A stretch of DNA of 61,807 nucleotides from Alkalithermobacter thermoalcaliphilus JW-YL-7 = DSM 7308 (GTDB lineage Bacteria; Bacillota; Clostridia; Peptostreptococcales; Peptostreptococcaceae): positions 1 to 61,807 of the forward strand of contig LSFY01000003.1 of assembly GCA_001584565.1 (NCBI GenBank), read 5' to 3'. Shown here in pieces: positions 22,674 through 31,679 of this stretch. The notes beneath the pieces were generated by a model that worked only from the letters and a program-made list of their open reading frames with translations, did not search any database and was not told the origin of the DNA. The stretch's first letter is position 1; each line of letters begins with the position of its first letter. The translations under genes and the position numbers were made by a program.

Positions 22674-23978
22674 ATGGATAGTATCTACAGAGATTTAATT
22701 GCATATAATGTCAGCAAAAACATTCCTCTAGACTACCACGAACAAGCCCTTAAGTGCCAAGCAATAATAGAGAGAACTTTGTTATTTAGAAAAATAAAAA
22801 ATAAAGAGAGTATATCACTTGATATAGATAAAGAAAACATAGATAAAAGAGCTTATGAAGCTGTAGATCAAACAAGAAATTTAGTAATAATGATAAACAA
22901 TAATCCAATAATGGCATATTATCATTCTTGTTGTGGTGGAAGTACAGAAAATAGTGAAAATATTATAAATTATCAAGTTGATTATCTAAGAAAAGTAATT
23001 TGCAATGAATGTCAAAAAACAAAAGAGTTTGATCAACAAATAGATATAGATATACAAGATTTAGCAAATATATTTAACATAAAGTTAGATTTAGAAAATA
23101 TAAATATTTGTGATATAGATAAAATATTAAAAGTTATTCAAAGAGATGGTGAAGACAGAGTTAAAAACTTAAAGGTTTTTAATAAAGAAGTAAAGCCTTT
23201 AGACTTTATAAAAAGTTTAAACTTAGAATCTACAAGATTTAGATTTATACCTCTTAAAATAAGATTTTACTCAAAGGGAATAGGAAGTGGACTTGGGCTT
23301 TGTCAGTACGGAGCAAACGAAAAAGCAAAGAATAACTGGACATTTGAACAAATTTTAAATTACTACTACACTAATATAAATATATGTACAGTTGAAGAAT
23401 TTAATTCTAAATTTCCTTTAATAGGAAAAAAGATTTTTATAGATCCAGGACACGGTGGACGGGATAAAGGAAATTTTACAGAAGATAATATATGTGAAAA
23501 AGATATTGTTCTAAATTTTTCTATAAAATTAAAAGAAGAATTACAAAAATACGGAATGAAGGTCAATTTAAGTAGATATAGTGATGAATATGTATCATTA
23601 GATGATAGGATAGAAAAATCAAAAAAGGAAAAATATGATTTTTTAATAAGTGTTCATGTAAACAAATCTAAATTTGAAACAATAAGTGGAATAGAAGCTT
23701 TTTATTACTGGGGAGATACAGATGCATATAATCTAGCAAAAGTTATACTTGAGAGTATAAGCGAAGGTATAAAGGTGAAAAATAGGGGGGTAAAGCAAGG
23801 AAATTTTTATATACTAAGAGAAAGTATAGCTAGTGGAATATATATTGAAATAGGATATTTATCTAATGAAGATGAAAAAGAAAAACTAAAAGATGATAAT
23901 TTTATACAGACCATGGCAACATTGGCATGCGAAGGAATACTGAAATATTATTCAAATAAAATGTTGACATATACGTAA
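22674..23978 (+). CDS. SpoIID-like domain fused to N-acetylmuramoyl-L-alanine amidase (Amidase_3)
   Basis: A 434-aa protein in two parts. Residues 1-240 resemble SpoIID/LytB: IPLDYHEQALKCQAIIERT, AYYHSCCGGSTENSENI and GIGSGLGLCQYGANEKAKNNWTF. Residues 255-430 are a CwlD-like amidase with IFIDPGHGGRDKG, the zinc Glu in ICEKDIVLNF, SVHVNKS and the catalytic IEIGYLSN, all intact. In SpoIID the catalytic Glu sits in a VxSEMP-type motif; here the matching stretch is AYNVSKNIP, so it is missing. No signal peptide or membrane helix is present. The ATG comes 1 bp after the yabG stop with no clear ribosome site, so translation is probably coupled. Confidence 0.82.
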   Translation: MDSIYRDLIAYNVSKNIPLDYHEQALKCQAIIERTLLFRKIKNKESISLDIDKENIDKRAYEAVDQTRNLVIMINNNPIMAYYHSCCGGSTENSENIINYQVDYLRKVICNECQKTKEFDQQIDIDIQDLANIFNIKLDLENINICDIDKILKVIQRDGEDRVKNLKVFNKEVKPLDFIKSLNLESTRFRFIPLKIRFYSKGIGSGLGLCQYGANEKAKNNWTFEQILNYYYTNINICTVEEFNSKFPLIGKKIFIDPGHGGRDKGNFTEDNICEKDIVLNFSIKLKEELQKYGMKVNLSRYSDEYVSLDDRIEKSKKEKYDFLISVHVNKSKFETISGIEAFYYWGDTDAYNLAKVILESISEGIKVKNRGVKQGNFYILRESIASGIYIEIGYLSNEDEKEKLKDDNFIQTMATLACEGILKYYSNKMLTYT

Positions 23979-24006
23979 AAAGTATATAAAATAAACAATT
24001 TAAGTA

Positions 24007-24035
24007 TTTACAAATAGAAGAATTTGTGGTATTAT
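24007..24035 (+). promoter_or_regulatory. Promoter of veg
   Basis: TTTACA (24007-24012), a 17-bp spacer, then TATTAT (24030-24035): a strong housekeeping sigma-factor promoter, as is known for veg in Bacillus subtilis. Confidence 0.75.
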
Positions 24036-24067
24036 GTAAACATACCACAAAAAAAGAAGGTGATCTT

Positions 24068-24334
24068 TTGGCTACAAAACAGACTTTAGACAAAATAAGA
24101 AAAAGTATAGAAAAGCACCTAGGAGAAAGAATAGTTTTAAAAGCTAATAAGGGAAGAAAAAAGATTGTAGTTAAGCATGGAGTAATAGAAAATGCTTACC
24201 CAAATGTATTTGTAGTTAGAATTGACGGTTCAAATAACAATCATACAAGAGTTTCATATAGTTATTCAGATATACTAACATCAACAGTAAAATTACAAGT
24301 TTATAAAAGTTCTACAAAAACAAATGTATCTTAA
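24068..24334 (+). CDS. veg: Veg family protein
   Basis: An 88-aa protein of the Veg family, linked in Bacillus subtilis to control of biofilm matrix genes; its chemistry is unknown. KIRKSIEKHLGERIVLKANKGRKK and RVSYSYSDILTSTVKL closely match the family. I chose the TTG at 24068 because GAAGGTGAT precedes it and the protein then has the usual length; a longer frame from 24026 overlaps the promoter's start site. It is a single-gene unit with its own promoter and terminator. Confidence 0.93.
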   Translation: MATKQTLDKIRKSIEKHLGERIVLKANKGRKKIVVKHGVIENAYPNVFVVRIDGSNNNHTRVSYSYSDILTSTVKLQVYKSSTKTNVS

Positions 24335-24371
24335 AAATTCTACCAAATTAATTTGGTGGAATTTTTTTTTA
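24334..24371 (+). terminator. Terminator of veg
   Basis: AATTCTACCAAAT / ATTTGGTGGAATT followed by nine Ts. Confidence 0.9.
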
Positions 24372-24426
24372 TATTTGAAAATACATTATAGTATGAGTGA
24401 ATATATATAATTTAGGGGGGATAATA

Positions 24427-25974
24427 ATGGAGCTTATAAAAGATACAATAAAAGTAGACAGCAAGGTAGATTTAGGAAGACATAAAACATTCTTAGAATG
24501 GGATGTACTAGTTCCTGATATAAAAGAAGATGTATTTGAGATCGTAAAAGCAGAAGGATACATATCACTAAAAAAAGAAGATGTGATGGATGGAAAAATA
24601 GTTCTAAGAGGAGACTTAAACTACAACATAATTTACCTTACACAAGATAAAAAAGTTGTTAGTTTAGTTGGAAAAACAGATTTTAATCAGGCGATTGAAA
24701 AAGAGTTTGTAAAATCAGGAATGAGAACACTTTTAGATACGGAAATAGAGCATATAGACTGCAATATAACTAATGAGAGAAAACTTAAATTAGGGGCAGT
24801 TGTAAACGTAAAAGGACATTTATTTGAAAGAGAAAAAATAGATATAATAAGACAAATAAGTGAACTTGAGGATATTCAAACATATAAAGAAGAGATAGAG
24901 TATGAAAATATAATAGGAATAGAAACAGGAGAAAGTACAGTAAGAGAAACTATACACTTAGAAGAAAATTTAGATGTATCTGAAGTTATATCGTTAAGTC
25001 CAAAAGTTATATTAAAAGAAACAAGAATATCAGACAACAAGTTAATACTAGGGGGAGCTTTAGAACTTTATCCAGTATTTTTATCAAAAGAAGGTAAAAT
25101 AGTAAAATACTCAAACAAGAGCATAGACTTTACACAATTTGTTGAAGTTCCAGGTGCTTGTGAGGGAATGAGAGACGATATAGTATTAAATATTTCTGAA
25201 GTTAAATTTAACCTAAAAGAAGAAGATGGAAAAATATCATTGCTAGAAATTGAATCTACAATAAGATCAAAATGTAAAGTATCAGAAAATGTAACAAAAG
25301 AAATATTAAAAGATGCTTATTGTCCATATAGAAAATTAAAACTAGAAGGAAAAGATGTAACTTTAAGCAAAGTTGTATCATCAGGTAAAGAAGAATTTTT
25401 AATAAAAGAAACAATACAAAATGATAGAGATGATATACAAATAAAAGAAATACTAAATGTAACATCAGACTTACTAGTGACAGAAAACATAATTTTAGAA
25501 GGCAAAAACATAATAGAAGGAATTATATCAGTAAACATAGATTATGTTCCAGAAGAAGCATTAAGACCTATTTATAGCATAAAAGAAGAAATTCCTTTTA
25601 AATATTCAATAGATATAGAAAATTGTCAAGAAACAATGGTTCCATACAATAAAGTTTATATAAAAGATATAAATTATAATCTTTTAAAAGGAGAAATAGA
25701 GCTTCAAATAAAAGGAATTTGCAGTTATGAAGTCCAAGAAAATAAAAAGTATAGATTCTTAGTAAGTGGTGAGCTTCAGGAAACATTAGATAATGTAAAA
25801 AGAGCAAGTATTACTATATACGTAAGTAAAGAAGGAGAAACTTTATGGGATGTTGCAAAAAGATATAATGCAACTTTAGAAGAAATAGCTAGTGCAAATG
25901 ATTTAGAAGTTAATTCAGTATTAAAAGAAGGGCAGTGTTTAATTATAGAGAAAAAAGTAGTTTGTGAAATATAG
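24427..25974 (+). CDS. sipL: SpoIVA-interacting protein SipL (SPOCS + LysM), SpoVID counterpart
   Basis: A 515-aa spore coat morphogenesis protein acting at the forespore surface, where it partners SpoIVA. It contains repeated SPOCS (DUF3794) units; two ends of such repeats are visible as LFEREKIDIIRQI and ILNVTSDLLVTENII. A C-terminal LysM follows (SITIYVSKEGETLWDVAKRYNATLEEIASAND, about residues 460-505). That layout and the closeness to yabG match C. difficile SipL. The start at 24427 follows AGGGGGG. Expression in the mother cell is expected. Confidence 0.9.
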   Translation: MELIKDTIKVDSKVDLGRHKTFLEWDVLVPDIKEDVFEIVKAEGYISLKKEDVMDGKIVLRGDLNYNIIYLTQDKKVVSLVGKTDFNQAIEKEFVKSGMRTLLDTEIEHIDCNITNERKLKLGAVVNVKGHLFEREKIDIIRQISELEDIQTYKEEIEYENIIGIETGESTVRETIHLEENLDVSEVISLSPKVILKETRISDNKLILGGALELYPVFLSKEGKIVKYSNKSIDFTQFVEVPGACEGMRDDIVLNISEVKFNLKEEDGKISLLEIESTIRSKCKVSENVTKEILKDAYCPYRKLKLEGKDVTLSKVVSSGKEEFLIKETIQNDRDDIQIKEILNVTSDLLVTENIILEGKNIIEGIISVNIDYVPEEALRPIYSIKEEIPFKYSIDIENCQETMVPYNKVYIKDINYNLLKGEIELQIKGICSYEVQENKKYRFLVSGELQETLDNVKRASITIYVSKEGETLWDVAKRYNATLEEIASANDLEVNSVLKEGQCLIIEKKVVCEI

Positions 25975-25992
25975 GGCTTTGCCCTATTTTTT
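25972..25992 (+). terminator. Terminator of sipL
   Basis: TAGGGC - TTT - GCCCTA followed by eight Ts; it includes the stop codon. Confidence 0.85.
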
Positions 25993-26049
25993 TTCTTTAA
26001 ATTTTCAATTTGTAGTATAATATAGTGTAATAGATTATAAGGAGGTATT

Positions 26050-26928
26050 ATGGTGGGTGTAAAGTTAAAATCTAGAGCAAAGATAAATCTATCAATAGAT
26101 GTAGTAGGAAAAAGAGAAGATGGCTATCACTTTGTTGAAATGATAATGCAGACCATAGATTTATATGACTCTATTTACATAGAGGAAATATGTGAAGACA
26201 AAATAATAATACATAGTAAAAATAAATGTGTTCCTCTTGATGAAAACAACATAATGCACAAGGCAGCTGATATGATAAAGAAAAAATTTAATATAGAAAA
26301 AGGTATAAAGATAAACCTTGAAAAAAATATACCAATAGCTGCAGGCATGGCAGGAGGTAGCTCAAATGCAGCTGCTGTATTAGTTGGATTAAATACACTT
26401 TGGAATTTAAATATGAATGAACAAGACCTTTTAGACTTAGGGCTAAAGCTTGGAGCTGATGTGCCATTTTGTATAAAAGGAGGAGCTGCACTAGCTGAAG
26501 GAATAGGTGAAAAATTAACTCCTATAGATACTGTTGAAGGTATTTTCATATTGATATGTAAGCCAGATATATCTGTATCCACTAAAGATGTATACAAACA
26601 ACTAGATATGTCAATTGTAAATGAAAGACCTAATACACAAAAGATACTAAATTATATAAAGGAAAAGGATATATTAGGTTTATCTAGCAATATGAAAAAT
26701 GTTTTAGAAAGTGTTACAGAAAAAAAATATCCTGTCATAAGAAAAATAAAAGATGAAATGTTAAAAAATGGAGCATTAGGAAGTATGATGACAGGAAGTG
26801 GACCTACTGTATTTGGTATATATAAAGATAAAGAAAAGGCAAACTATGCAAAAGATATACTAAAGAATAACTACAAAGAAACATATGTTGTAGCTACCTA
26901 TAATGGAGGGATTGAAATTGGACGATAA
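26050..26928 (+). CDS. ispE: 4-diphosphocytidyl-2-C-methyl-D-erythritol kinase
   Basis: A GHMP kinase of the non-mevalonate isoprenoid pathway, phosphorylating CDP-ME. It is 292 aa with KSRAKINLSIDVVGKREDGYH at the N terminus, the ATP loop PIAAGMAGGSSNAAA near residue 96, LGADVPFCIKGG, and SMMTGSGPTVFGI. AAGGAGG precedes the ATG. The next gene starts inside its last codons. Confidence 0.95.
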   Translation: MVGVKLKSRAKINLSIDVVGKREDGYHFVEMIMQTIDLYDSIYIEEICEDKIIIHSKNKCVPLDENNIMHKAADMIKKKFNIEKGIKINLEKNIPIAAGMAGGSSNAAAVLVGLNTLWNLNMNEQDLLDLGLKLGADVPFCIKGGAALAEGIGEKLTPIDTVEGIFILICKPDISVSTKDVYKQLDMSIVNERPNTQKILNYIKEKDILGLSSNMKNVLESVTEKKYPVIRKIKDEMLKNGALGSMMTGSGPTVFGIYKDKEKANYAKDILKNNYKETYVVATYNGGIEIGR

Positions 26929-27601
26929 GTTAGAAAAATTAAAACTTGAAAATTATAAACCTTTAAGAGAAATAGTGTTTGAACATATAAGAGAGGCTAT
27001 ATTAACAGGAAAATTAAAACCTGGACAAAGACTTATGGAAGTGCAACTTGCAGAACAGCTAGGGGTAAGTAGAACTCCTGTAAGAGAAACTATAAGAAAG
27101 TTAGAACTTGAAGGACTTGTAGTAATGATACCAAGAAAAGGAGCATATGTTGCCGATGTATCTTTAAAAGATATTATAGAAGTTTTAGAAATAAGATCAG
27201 CACTTGAAGGGTTAGCAGCTTCACTTGCTGCAGATAGAATGAGTGATGAAGATATTGAAAAATTAGAGATAATATCTTATCAATTTAAAGATAGCTTAGA
27301 AAAGCAAAATTTACAACAAATAATTGAAAAAGACGTAGAATTTCACGATTTAATATTTCAATCTACAAACAATCAAAAACTTATACAAATGAATAATTCA
27401 TTAAGAGAGCAAGTTCATAGATTTAGAATTACTTATATATCAGATTTTGATACATCAAAAGATTTACTAAAAGAACACAAACATATAGTAGAAGCTATAA
27501 TAAATAGAGATTCAGAAAGTGCAATGAAATATGCTATGCACCATATAGAAAATGCTCAAAACTTCATAATAGAAAGATTTAGAAAGAAAAATAAGGTCTA
27601 A
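26918..27601 (+). CDS. GntR-family (FadR subgroup) transcriptional regulator
   Basis: A 227-aa repressor-type protein with an N-terminal winged helix (PLREIVFEHIREAILTGKLKPGQRLMEVQLAEQLGVSRTPVRETIRKLELEGLV) and an all-helical FCD ligand domain holding the metal-type DLIFQST and HKHIVEAI histidines. I chose the TTG at 26918, which lies 7 bp after GGAGGG; the ATG at 26903 has no ribosome site and its own codons form that site. It overlaps ispE by 11 bp, so the two are co-translated. Its target and ligand are not evident. Confidence 0.87.
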   Translation: MDDKLEKLKLENYKPLREIVFEHIREAILTGKLKPGQRLMEVQLAEQLGVSRTPVRETIRKLELEGLVVMIPRKGAYVADVSLKDIIEVLEIRSALEGLAASLAADRMSDEDIEKLEIISYQFKDSLEKQNLQQIIEKDVEFHDLIFQSTNNQKLIQMNNSLREQVHRFRITYISDFDTSKDLLKEHKHIVEAIINRDSESAMKYAMHHIENAQNFIIERFRKKNKV

Positions 27602-27623
27602 ATTTTTAGATCTTATTTTTTTG
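27588..27623 (+). terminator. Terminator of ispE-gntR
   Basis: AATAAGGTCTAAA / TTTAGATCTTATT followed by seven Ts, overlapping the end of the regulator gene. Confidence 0.85.
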
Positions 27624-27684
27624 TATTAAAAAAAATGTTTTGGGAAAATTAAAAATACATAACAGTTTTATGGAGATGATACAT

Positions 27685-27855
27685 ATGTATAGTTTTTTTC
27701 TTATTTTGTTTTCAGGGGTATTTTTATATTTTGCCGACGCAAAAACTTTAAAAATTAAAGGGCTTATTAAAGAATATAAAATAGCAAAATTTTTAGGGTT
27801 AGTGTATATCATAGGATCGTTTGGATATTTAGTTTATTCAGGATTAAGGAGGTGA
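27685..27855 (+). CDS. Small two-helix membrane protein (CLC_0170-like)
   Basis: A 56-aa protein with two hydrophobic segments (YSFFLILFSGVFLYFADA and FLGLVYIIGSFGYLVYSG) and basic residues at the end. TGGAGATGAT precedes the ATG at 27685; a longer frame from 27640 would run into the upstream terminator region. It lies 5 bp before the germinant receptor A gene and is probably the first gene of that operon. Clostridial ger operons can carry such a small protein; I recall the name CLC_0170 family but cannot confirm the match. Function is unknown. Confidence 0.6.
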   Translation: MYSFFLILFSGVFLYFADAKTLKIKGLIKEYKIAKFLGLVYIIGSFGYLVYSGLRR

Positions 27856-27860
27856 TTTGA

Positions 27861-29390
27861 TTGAAAATATTAAAACAATCACATCAGTTAAGCTCAAAGC
27901 TTGAAATCATTCAAACTGAGTTTAAAGACTGTGATGATTTAGTTATAAGAGAGTTTGAAGTTGGATCGGAAAATGAAGTAAAAATGGCTCTTGTATACAT
28001 AGACGGACTTGCAGATAAGGTTCTTGTAGGAAATAGTGCACTTGAAAATTTAATAGTAAGTTCAAGAATAGCTCAGCCTGATAAGATAAAAGAAGATATA
28101 AAAGAGTTTGTAAAAAATAAAACATTAGCAATAACAGAAATAAAAGAAATAGAAGATATAAATGAAGCTATAGACAATATATTATCAGGAGAGACAGTTC
28201 TTTTTATAGACAATGTAAAAGAAATAATAGTTTTATCATCTAGAGGATGGCCTACAAGATCTGTATCAGAGCCTCAAACAGAAACAGTTATAAGAGGACC
28301 AAGAGATGGCTTTACAGAGACTTTAAAGATGAATACATCTTTAGTAAGAAGAAGAATAAGAGATACAAAGCTTAAAGTTAAAACATTATCACTAGGAAAA
28401 AGATCAAAAACAGATACAGTAATAATGTATATAGAAGATATAGTAAATGAAAAAGTTCTAAAAAGAGTAGAAGATAGGCTAAATACTATAGATATAGACT
28501 CTATAAAGGAAAGTGGAGATGTAGAACAGTTAATAGAAGATAACTGGTTAAGTTTATTTCCTCAAATTCAAAACACAGAAAGACCAGACGTTGTAGCAGC
28601 AGCATTATATGAGGGAAGAGTTTGTATAATGGTAGACAATACGCCATTTGCACTTATCGCTCCAGCAACTTTAAATGTTTTTTTACATTCTCCAGAAGAC
28701 TATTATGAAAGATGGATAATATCTACAATAATAAGAACTCTTAGAGTTATAGCAACTAGTGCATCTCTTTTTCTTCCAGCTTTATATATAGCTGTAACTT
28801 CATATCATCCAGGAATGTTACCAACAGCTCTTACTTTATATGTGGCAGGAACTAGAATGGGAGTTCCATTTCCTGCATTTACAGAAGCTCTTTTAATGGA
28901 AGGAACTCTTGAACTTTTAAGAGAAGCAGGAATAAGGCTACCAGGTCCTATAGGATCTACAATAGGTATTGTAGGAGGGCTTGTTATAGGTCAAGCAGCA
29001 GTTGAAGCAGGAATAGTAAGTCCCCTTATGGTTATAATTGTAGCAATAACTGCTATATCATCTTTTGCAACGCCTAGTTATAACATGGCTATAGGATTTA
29101 GGATATTAAGATTTATGTTTATGATTTTAGCATCTATTTTGGGTCTTTATGGAATAATAATTGGATTTTTGGTTGTTGCAATTCACCTTGCAAGTTTAAA
29201 AAGCTTTGGAATTCCATATTTTGAGCCTTTCAGTGCAATGGGAGAGCATACCTTAGACTTAAAGGATGCAGTATTTAGAAGCCCGCTATCTACTATGAAA
29301 TTTAGACCAAGGTCTTTTACAAATAAAAACTTAGTTAGATCACAAGATAAAAGAAAAGAACAGTACGGAGAGGATGATGTAGATAGATGA
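27861..29390 (+). CDS. gerKA: Spore germinant receptor subunit A
   Basis: A GerA-family protein of the spore inner membrane, 509 aa. A soluble N-terminal part (to about residue 240) has the signature VLSSRGWPTRSVSEPQTETVIRGPRDGFTE, then come membrane helices with LFLPALYIAVTSYHPGMLPT and ASFATPSYN-like segments, and a basic tail. It starts with TTG behind a perfect AAGGAGGTGAT. It forms a receptor with subunits B and C encoded next, overlapping by 4 bp. Which germinant it reads cannot be told; the K in the symbol only reflects common clostridial naming. Confidence 0.92.
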   Translation: MKILKQSHQLSSKLEIIQTEFKDCDDLVIREFEVGSENEVKMALVYIDGLADKVLVGNSALENLIVSSRIAQPDKIKEDIKEFVKNKTLAITEIKEIEDINEAIDNILSGETVLFIDNVKEIIVLSSRGWPTRSVSEPQTETVIRGPRDGFTETLKMNTSLVRRRIRDTKLKVKTLSLGKRSKTDTVIMYIEDIVNEKVLKRVEDRLNTIDIDSIKESGDVEQLIEDNWLSLFPQIQNTERPDVVAAALYEGRVCIMVDNTPFALIAPATLNVFLHSPEDYYERWIISTIIRTLRVIATSASLFLPALYIAVTSYHPGMLPTALTLYVAGTRMGVPFPAFTEALLMEGTLELLREAGIRLPGPIGSTIGIVGGLVIGQAAVEAGIVSPLMVIIVAITAISSFATPSYNMAIGFRILRFMFMILASILGLYGIIIGFLVVAIHLASLKSFGIPYFEPFSAMGEHTLDLKDAVFRSPLSTMKFRPRSFTNKNLVRSQDKRKEQYGEDDVDR

Positions 29391-30487
29391 TATCTTCAAA
29401 AGAGAAAATAACAACATCTCAAGCAATAACATTTCTTATGGTATGTATAATAGGATCGGGAACCCTAACTTTACCTAGAGTTTTAGTAGATGAAGTTGGA
29501 GGAGATGGGCTATTAGTACTTATTATATCTACAGCTATAATGCTTTCTTTAGGATATTGCGTTTATAAAGTTATAAGCTATTTCCCAAACAAAAGCTTTA
29601 TTCAAATAGCTTCAATACTTTTGACAAAACCTGTAGCTTACGTACTTTCTTTCATGTATATAATTACGTATATAATCTTTGGGTCAGTTATATTTAGAAT
29701 ATTAGCAGAAGTTACAAAGATGTATATGCTAAGAAATACACCAACAGAAGTTATAATAATAACTATGTTAATTGTAAGCTTATATGCTATAAGAGCAGGT
29801 ATAGAGCCAGTAGCTAGACTATCTCAAATATTTATTCCTCTAACAATAATTCCAATAGTTTTAGTAATACTTCCAGAACTTAGAAATGCAGATTTTTCAA
29901 ATTTACTTCCCTTTTTTCAATCAAGTCCTTTAAGTCTTGCAACATCAGTTCGAAATGTAGTTTTTTCGTTTGCAGGATTTGAGATAATGCTTTTGATAGG
30001 AGTATTTTTATCAAGGCCTTCAAGGGGGTTTGAAATACAATATAAGACTATAATTCCTGTTGGATTGTTTTATATTTTTATATTTATTTCATCAGTAGCA
30101 TTGTTTGGGCAAGTAGAAGTAACTCATATGCTATGGCCAACCCTTACTTTAGTAAAACTTATAGATATTCCAGGAGCGTTTTTACAAAACTTAGATGCTG
30201 TAGTTATGGCATCGTGGGTTATTCTTATATTTATGAGTATAGTTCTTACTATGTATAGCGCTACTATAATGATGACTGATTTATTAAACTCAAAAGAACA
30301 CAGTTATTTAGTAATGCCATTAGCTCCAATAATTTATTTTCTTGCTTTATACCCTAGTAACCTTGCACAACTTTATGATATGTTTTCGCACATAGCAGTT
30401 ATAGTACTAGAAACTACGATTATAATAATAACTCCTATTATACTTTATTTATCTCTTTTGATAAAAAAGAGGGTGGGTAAAATATGA
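29387..30487 (+). CDS. gerKB: Spore germinant receptor subunit B
   Basis: A 366-aa, ten-helix membrane protein of the GerB group in the amino acid/polyamine transporter superfamily, starting KITTSQAITFLMVCIIGSGTLTLPR. It includes FSFAGFEIMLLIGVFLSRP, typical for the group. Its ATG overlaps the subunit A stop (ATGA), and its own stop overlaps the subunit C start in the same way. In known receptors this subunit carries germinant specificity. Confidence 0.92.
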   Translation: MISSKEKITTSQAITFLMVCIIGSGTLTLPRVLVDEVGGDGLLVLIISTAIMLSLGYCVYKVISYFPNKSFIQIASILLTKPVAYVLSFMYIITYIIFGSVIFRILAEVTKMYMLRNTPTEVIIITMLIVSLYAIRAGIEPVARLSQIFIPLTIIPIVLVILPELRNADFSNLLPFFQSSPLSLATSVRNVVFSFAGFEIMLLIGVFLSRPSRGFEIQYKTIIPVGLFYIFIFISSVALFGQVEVTHMLWPTLTLVKLIDIPGAFLQNLDAVVMASWVILIFMSIVLTMYSATIMMTDLLNSKEHSYLVMPLAPIIYFLALYPSNLAQLYDMFSHIAVIVLETTIIIITPIILYLSLLIKKRVGKI

Positions 30488-31632
30488 ATAAAATTTTAAT
30501 ATTTATATTGATAATGGTGAATACTTTTATGCTATCGGGTTGCTGGGATAAAGTAGAAATCGATGAAAGAGGGTTTGTACTTGTAATAGGTGTAGATAAA
30601 GTAACAGAAGAAGAAAAGCAAAGTGAGAAAGATAGAATAAAGGTTTCGCTTAAAGTTCCAAATGTAGGATTAATATCAGGAAAAAGCGAGCTTGGAACAG
30701 AATCTTCTTTTTATTACGAAGAAATAGGATCAAATTTAAGTTTTACAATAGAAAAAATAACAGCTAAGGCACCGTTTAATATAACACTAGATCATACAAA
30801 GGTTATAGTATTTGGAAAGTCGCTACTACAAGATTCTCATACTTTAATAGAAGTACTAGATGGAATTGAAAGGGATAGTAGATTTTCTAGAAAAATGATA
30901 TTTGTTGGAGCTGAAAAATATGCAACAGATATCTTAAAATTAGAGCCTAAAGAAAATCCTCTAGTTGGGATTTATCTAAAAAGCATATTAGATCTTGAAA
31001 TAAAAGAAGGAAGAGCAATAGATGGAAACTTAAATAAAATAATGTATCAAATACACGAAAGTGGTTCATCTATTTGGCCGTATATAAGGGTTTCTGAAGA
31101 CAAAAGAGGAATAGAAATAATGGGAGCATATGTACTTAGAGATAATGAACTAATAGGGGAGCTTTCCTACAAAGAGGCCGTAAGATTTAATGCTTTAACA
31201 AAGAAAACACAAGAAGTAGGAGAAATAGATATAATATATGAAGGCATTTTAACAAGCTATGAAGTTTATAATACAAAAAATAGTTTTAAAGTAGATGTAG
31301 AGGATAATAATTTAGTTTTAAACATAAAAATAGAGACCGAAGGAGATATAGTTCAGCACAAAATAGGAATAATAGGATTGACACTTGATGATAAAGCAAT
31401 ACAAGAAATGGAAAAAATGATTGAAAGAAAAATAGAAGAAAGATTTATGGGTGTAATAACAAAACTGCAAAAAGAATTCGAAACTGATGTATTAGGGGTT
31501 AGGATATATCTAAAAAAATATAATCCTAAATTTTACAAGCAAATAGAAGATAATTTTAACGATTATTTTAGTGCGATGAAAGTAAACCTAGAAATTGATA
31601 GCAAAATTAGAAGAGTAGGTATAGTTAAATAA
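30484..31632 (+). CDS. gerKC: Spore germinant receptor subunit C, lipoprotein
   Basis: A Ger(x)C family lipoprotein, 382 aa. The signal peptide ends in the lipobox LSGC at about residues 18-21, followed by the typical WDKVEIDERGFVLVIGVDK. It is anchored by a lipid on the outer face of the spore inner membrane and completes the A-B-C receptor. A 4-bp overlap with subunit B shows translational coupling. Confidence 0.92.
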   Translation: MNKILIFILIMVNTFMLSGCWDKVEIDERGFVLVIGVDKVTEEEKQSEKDRIKVSLKVPNVGLISGKSELGTESSFYYEEIGSNLSFTIEKITAKAPFNITLDHTKVIVFGKSLLQDSHTLIEVLDGIERDSRFSRKMIFVGAEKYATDILKLEPKENPLVGIYLKSILDLEIKEGRAIDGNLNKIMYQIHESGSSIWPYIRVSEDKRGIEIMGAYVLRDNELIGELSYKEAVRFNALTKKTQEVGEIDIIYEGILTSYEVYNTKNSFKVDVEDNNLVLNIKIETEGDIVQHKIGIIGLTLDDKAIQEMEKMIERKIEERFMGVITKLQKEFETDVLGVRIYLKKYNPKFYKQIEDNFNDYFSAMKVNLEIDSKIRRVGIVK

Positions 31633-31679
31633 AAATAGGAAATAATGATAATAGTACAAAACTTAAGGGGGAATAAATT

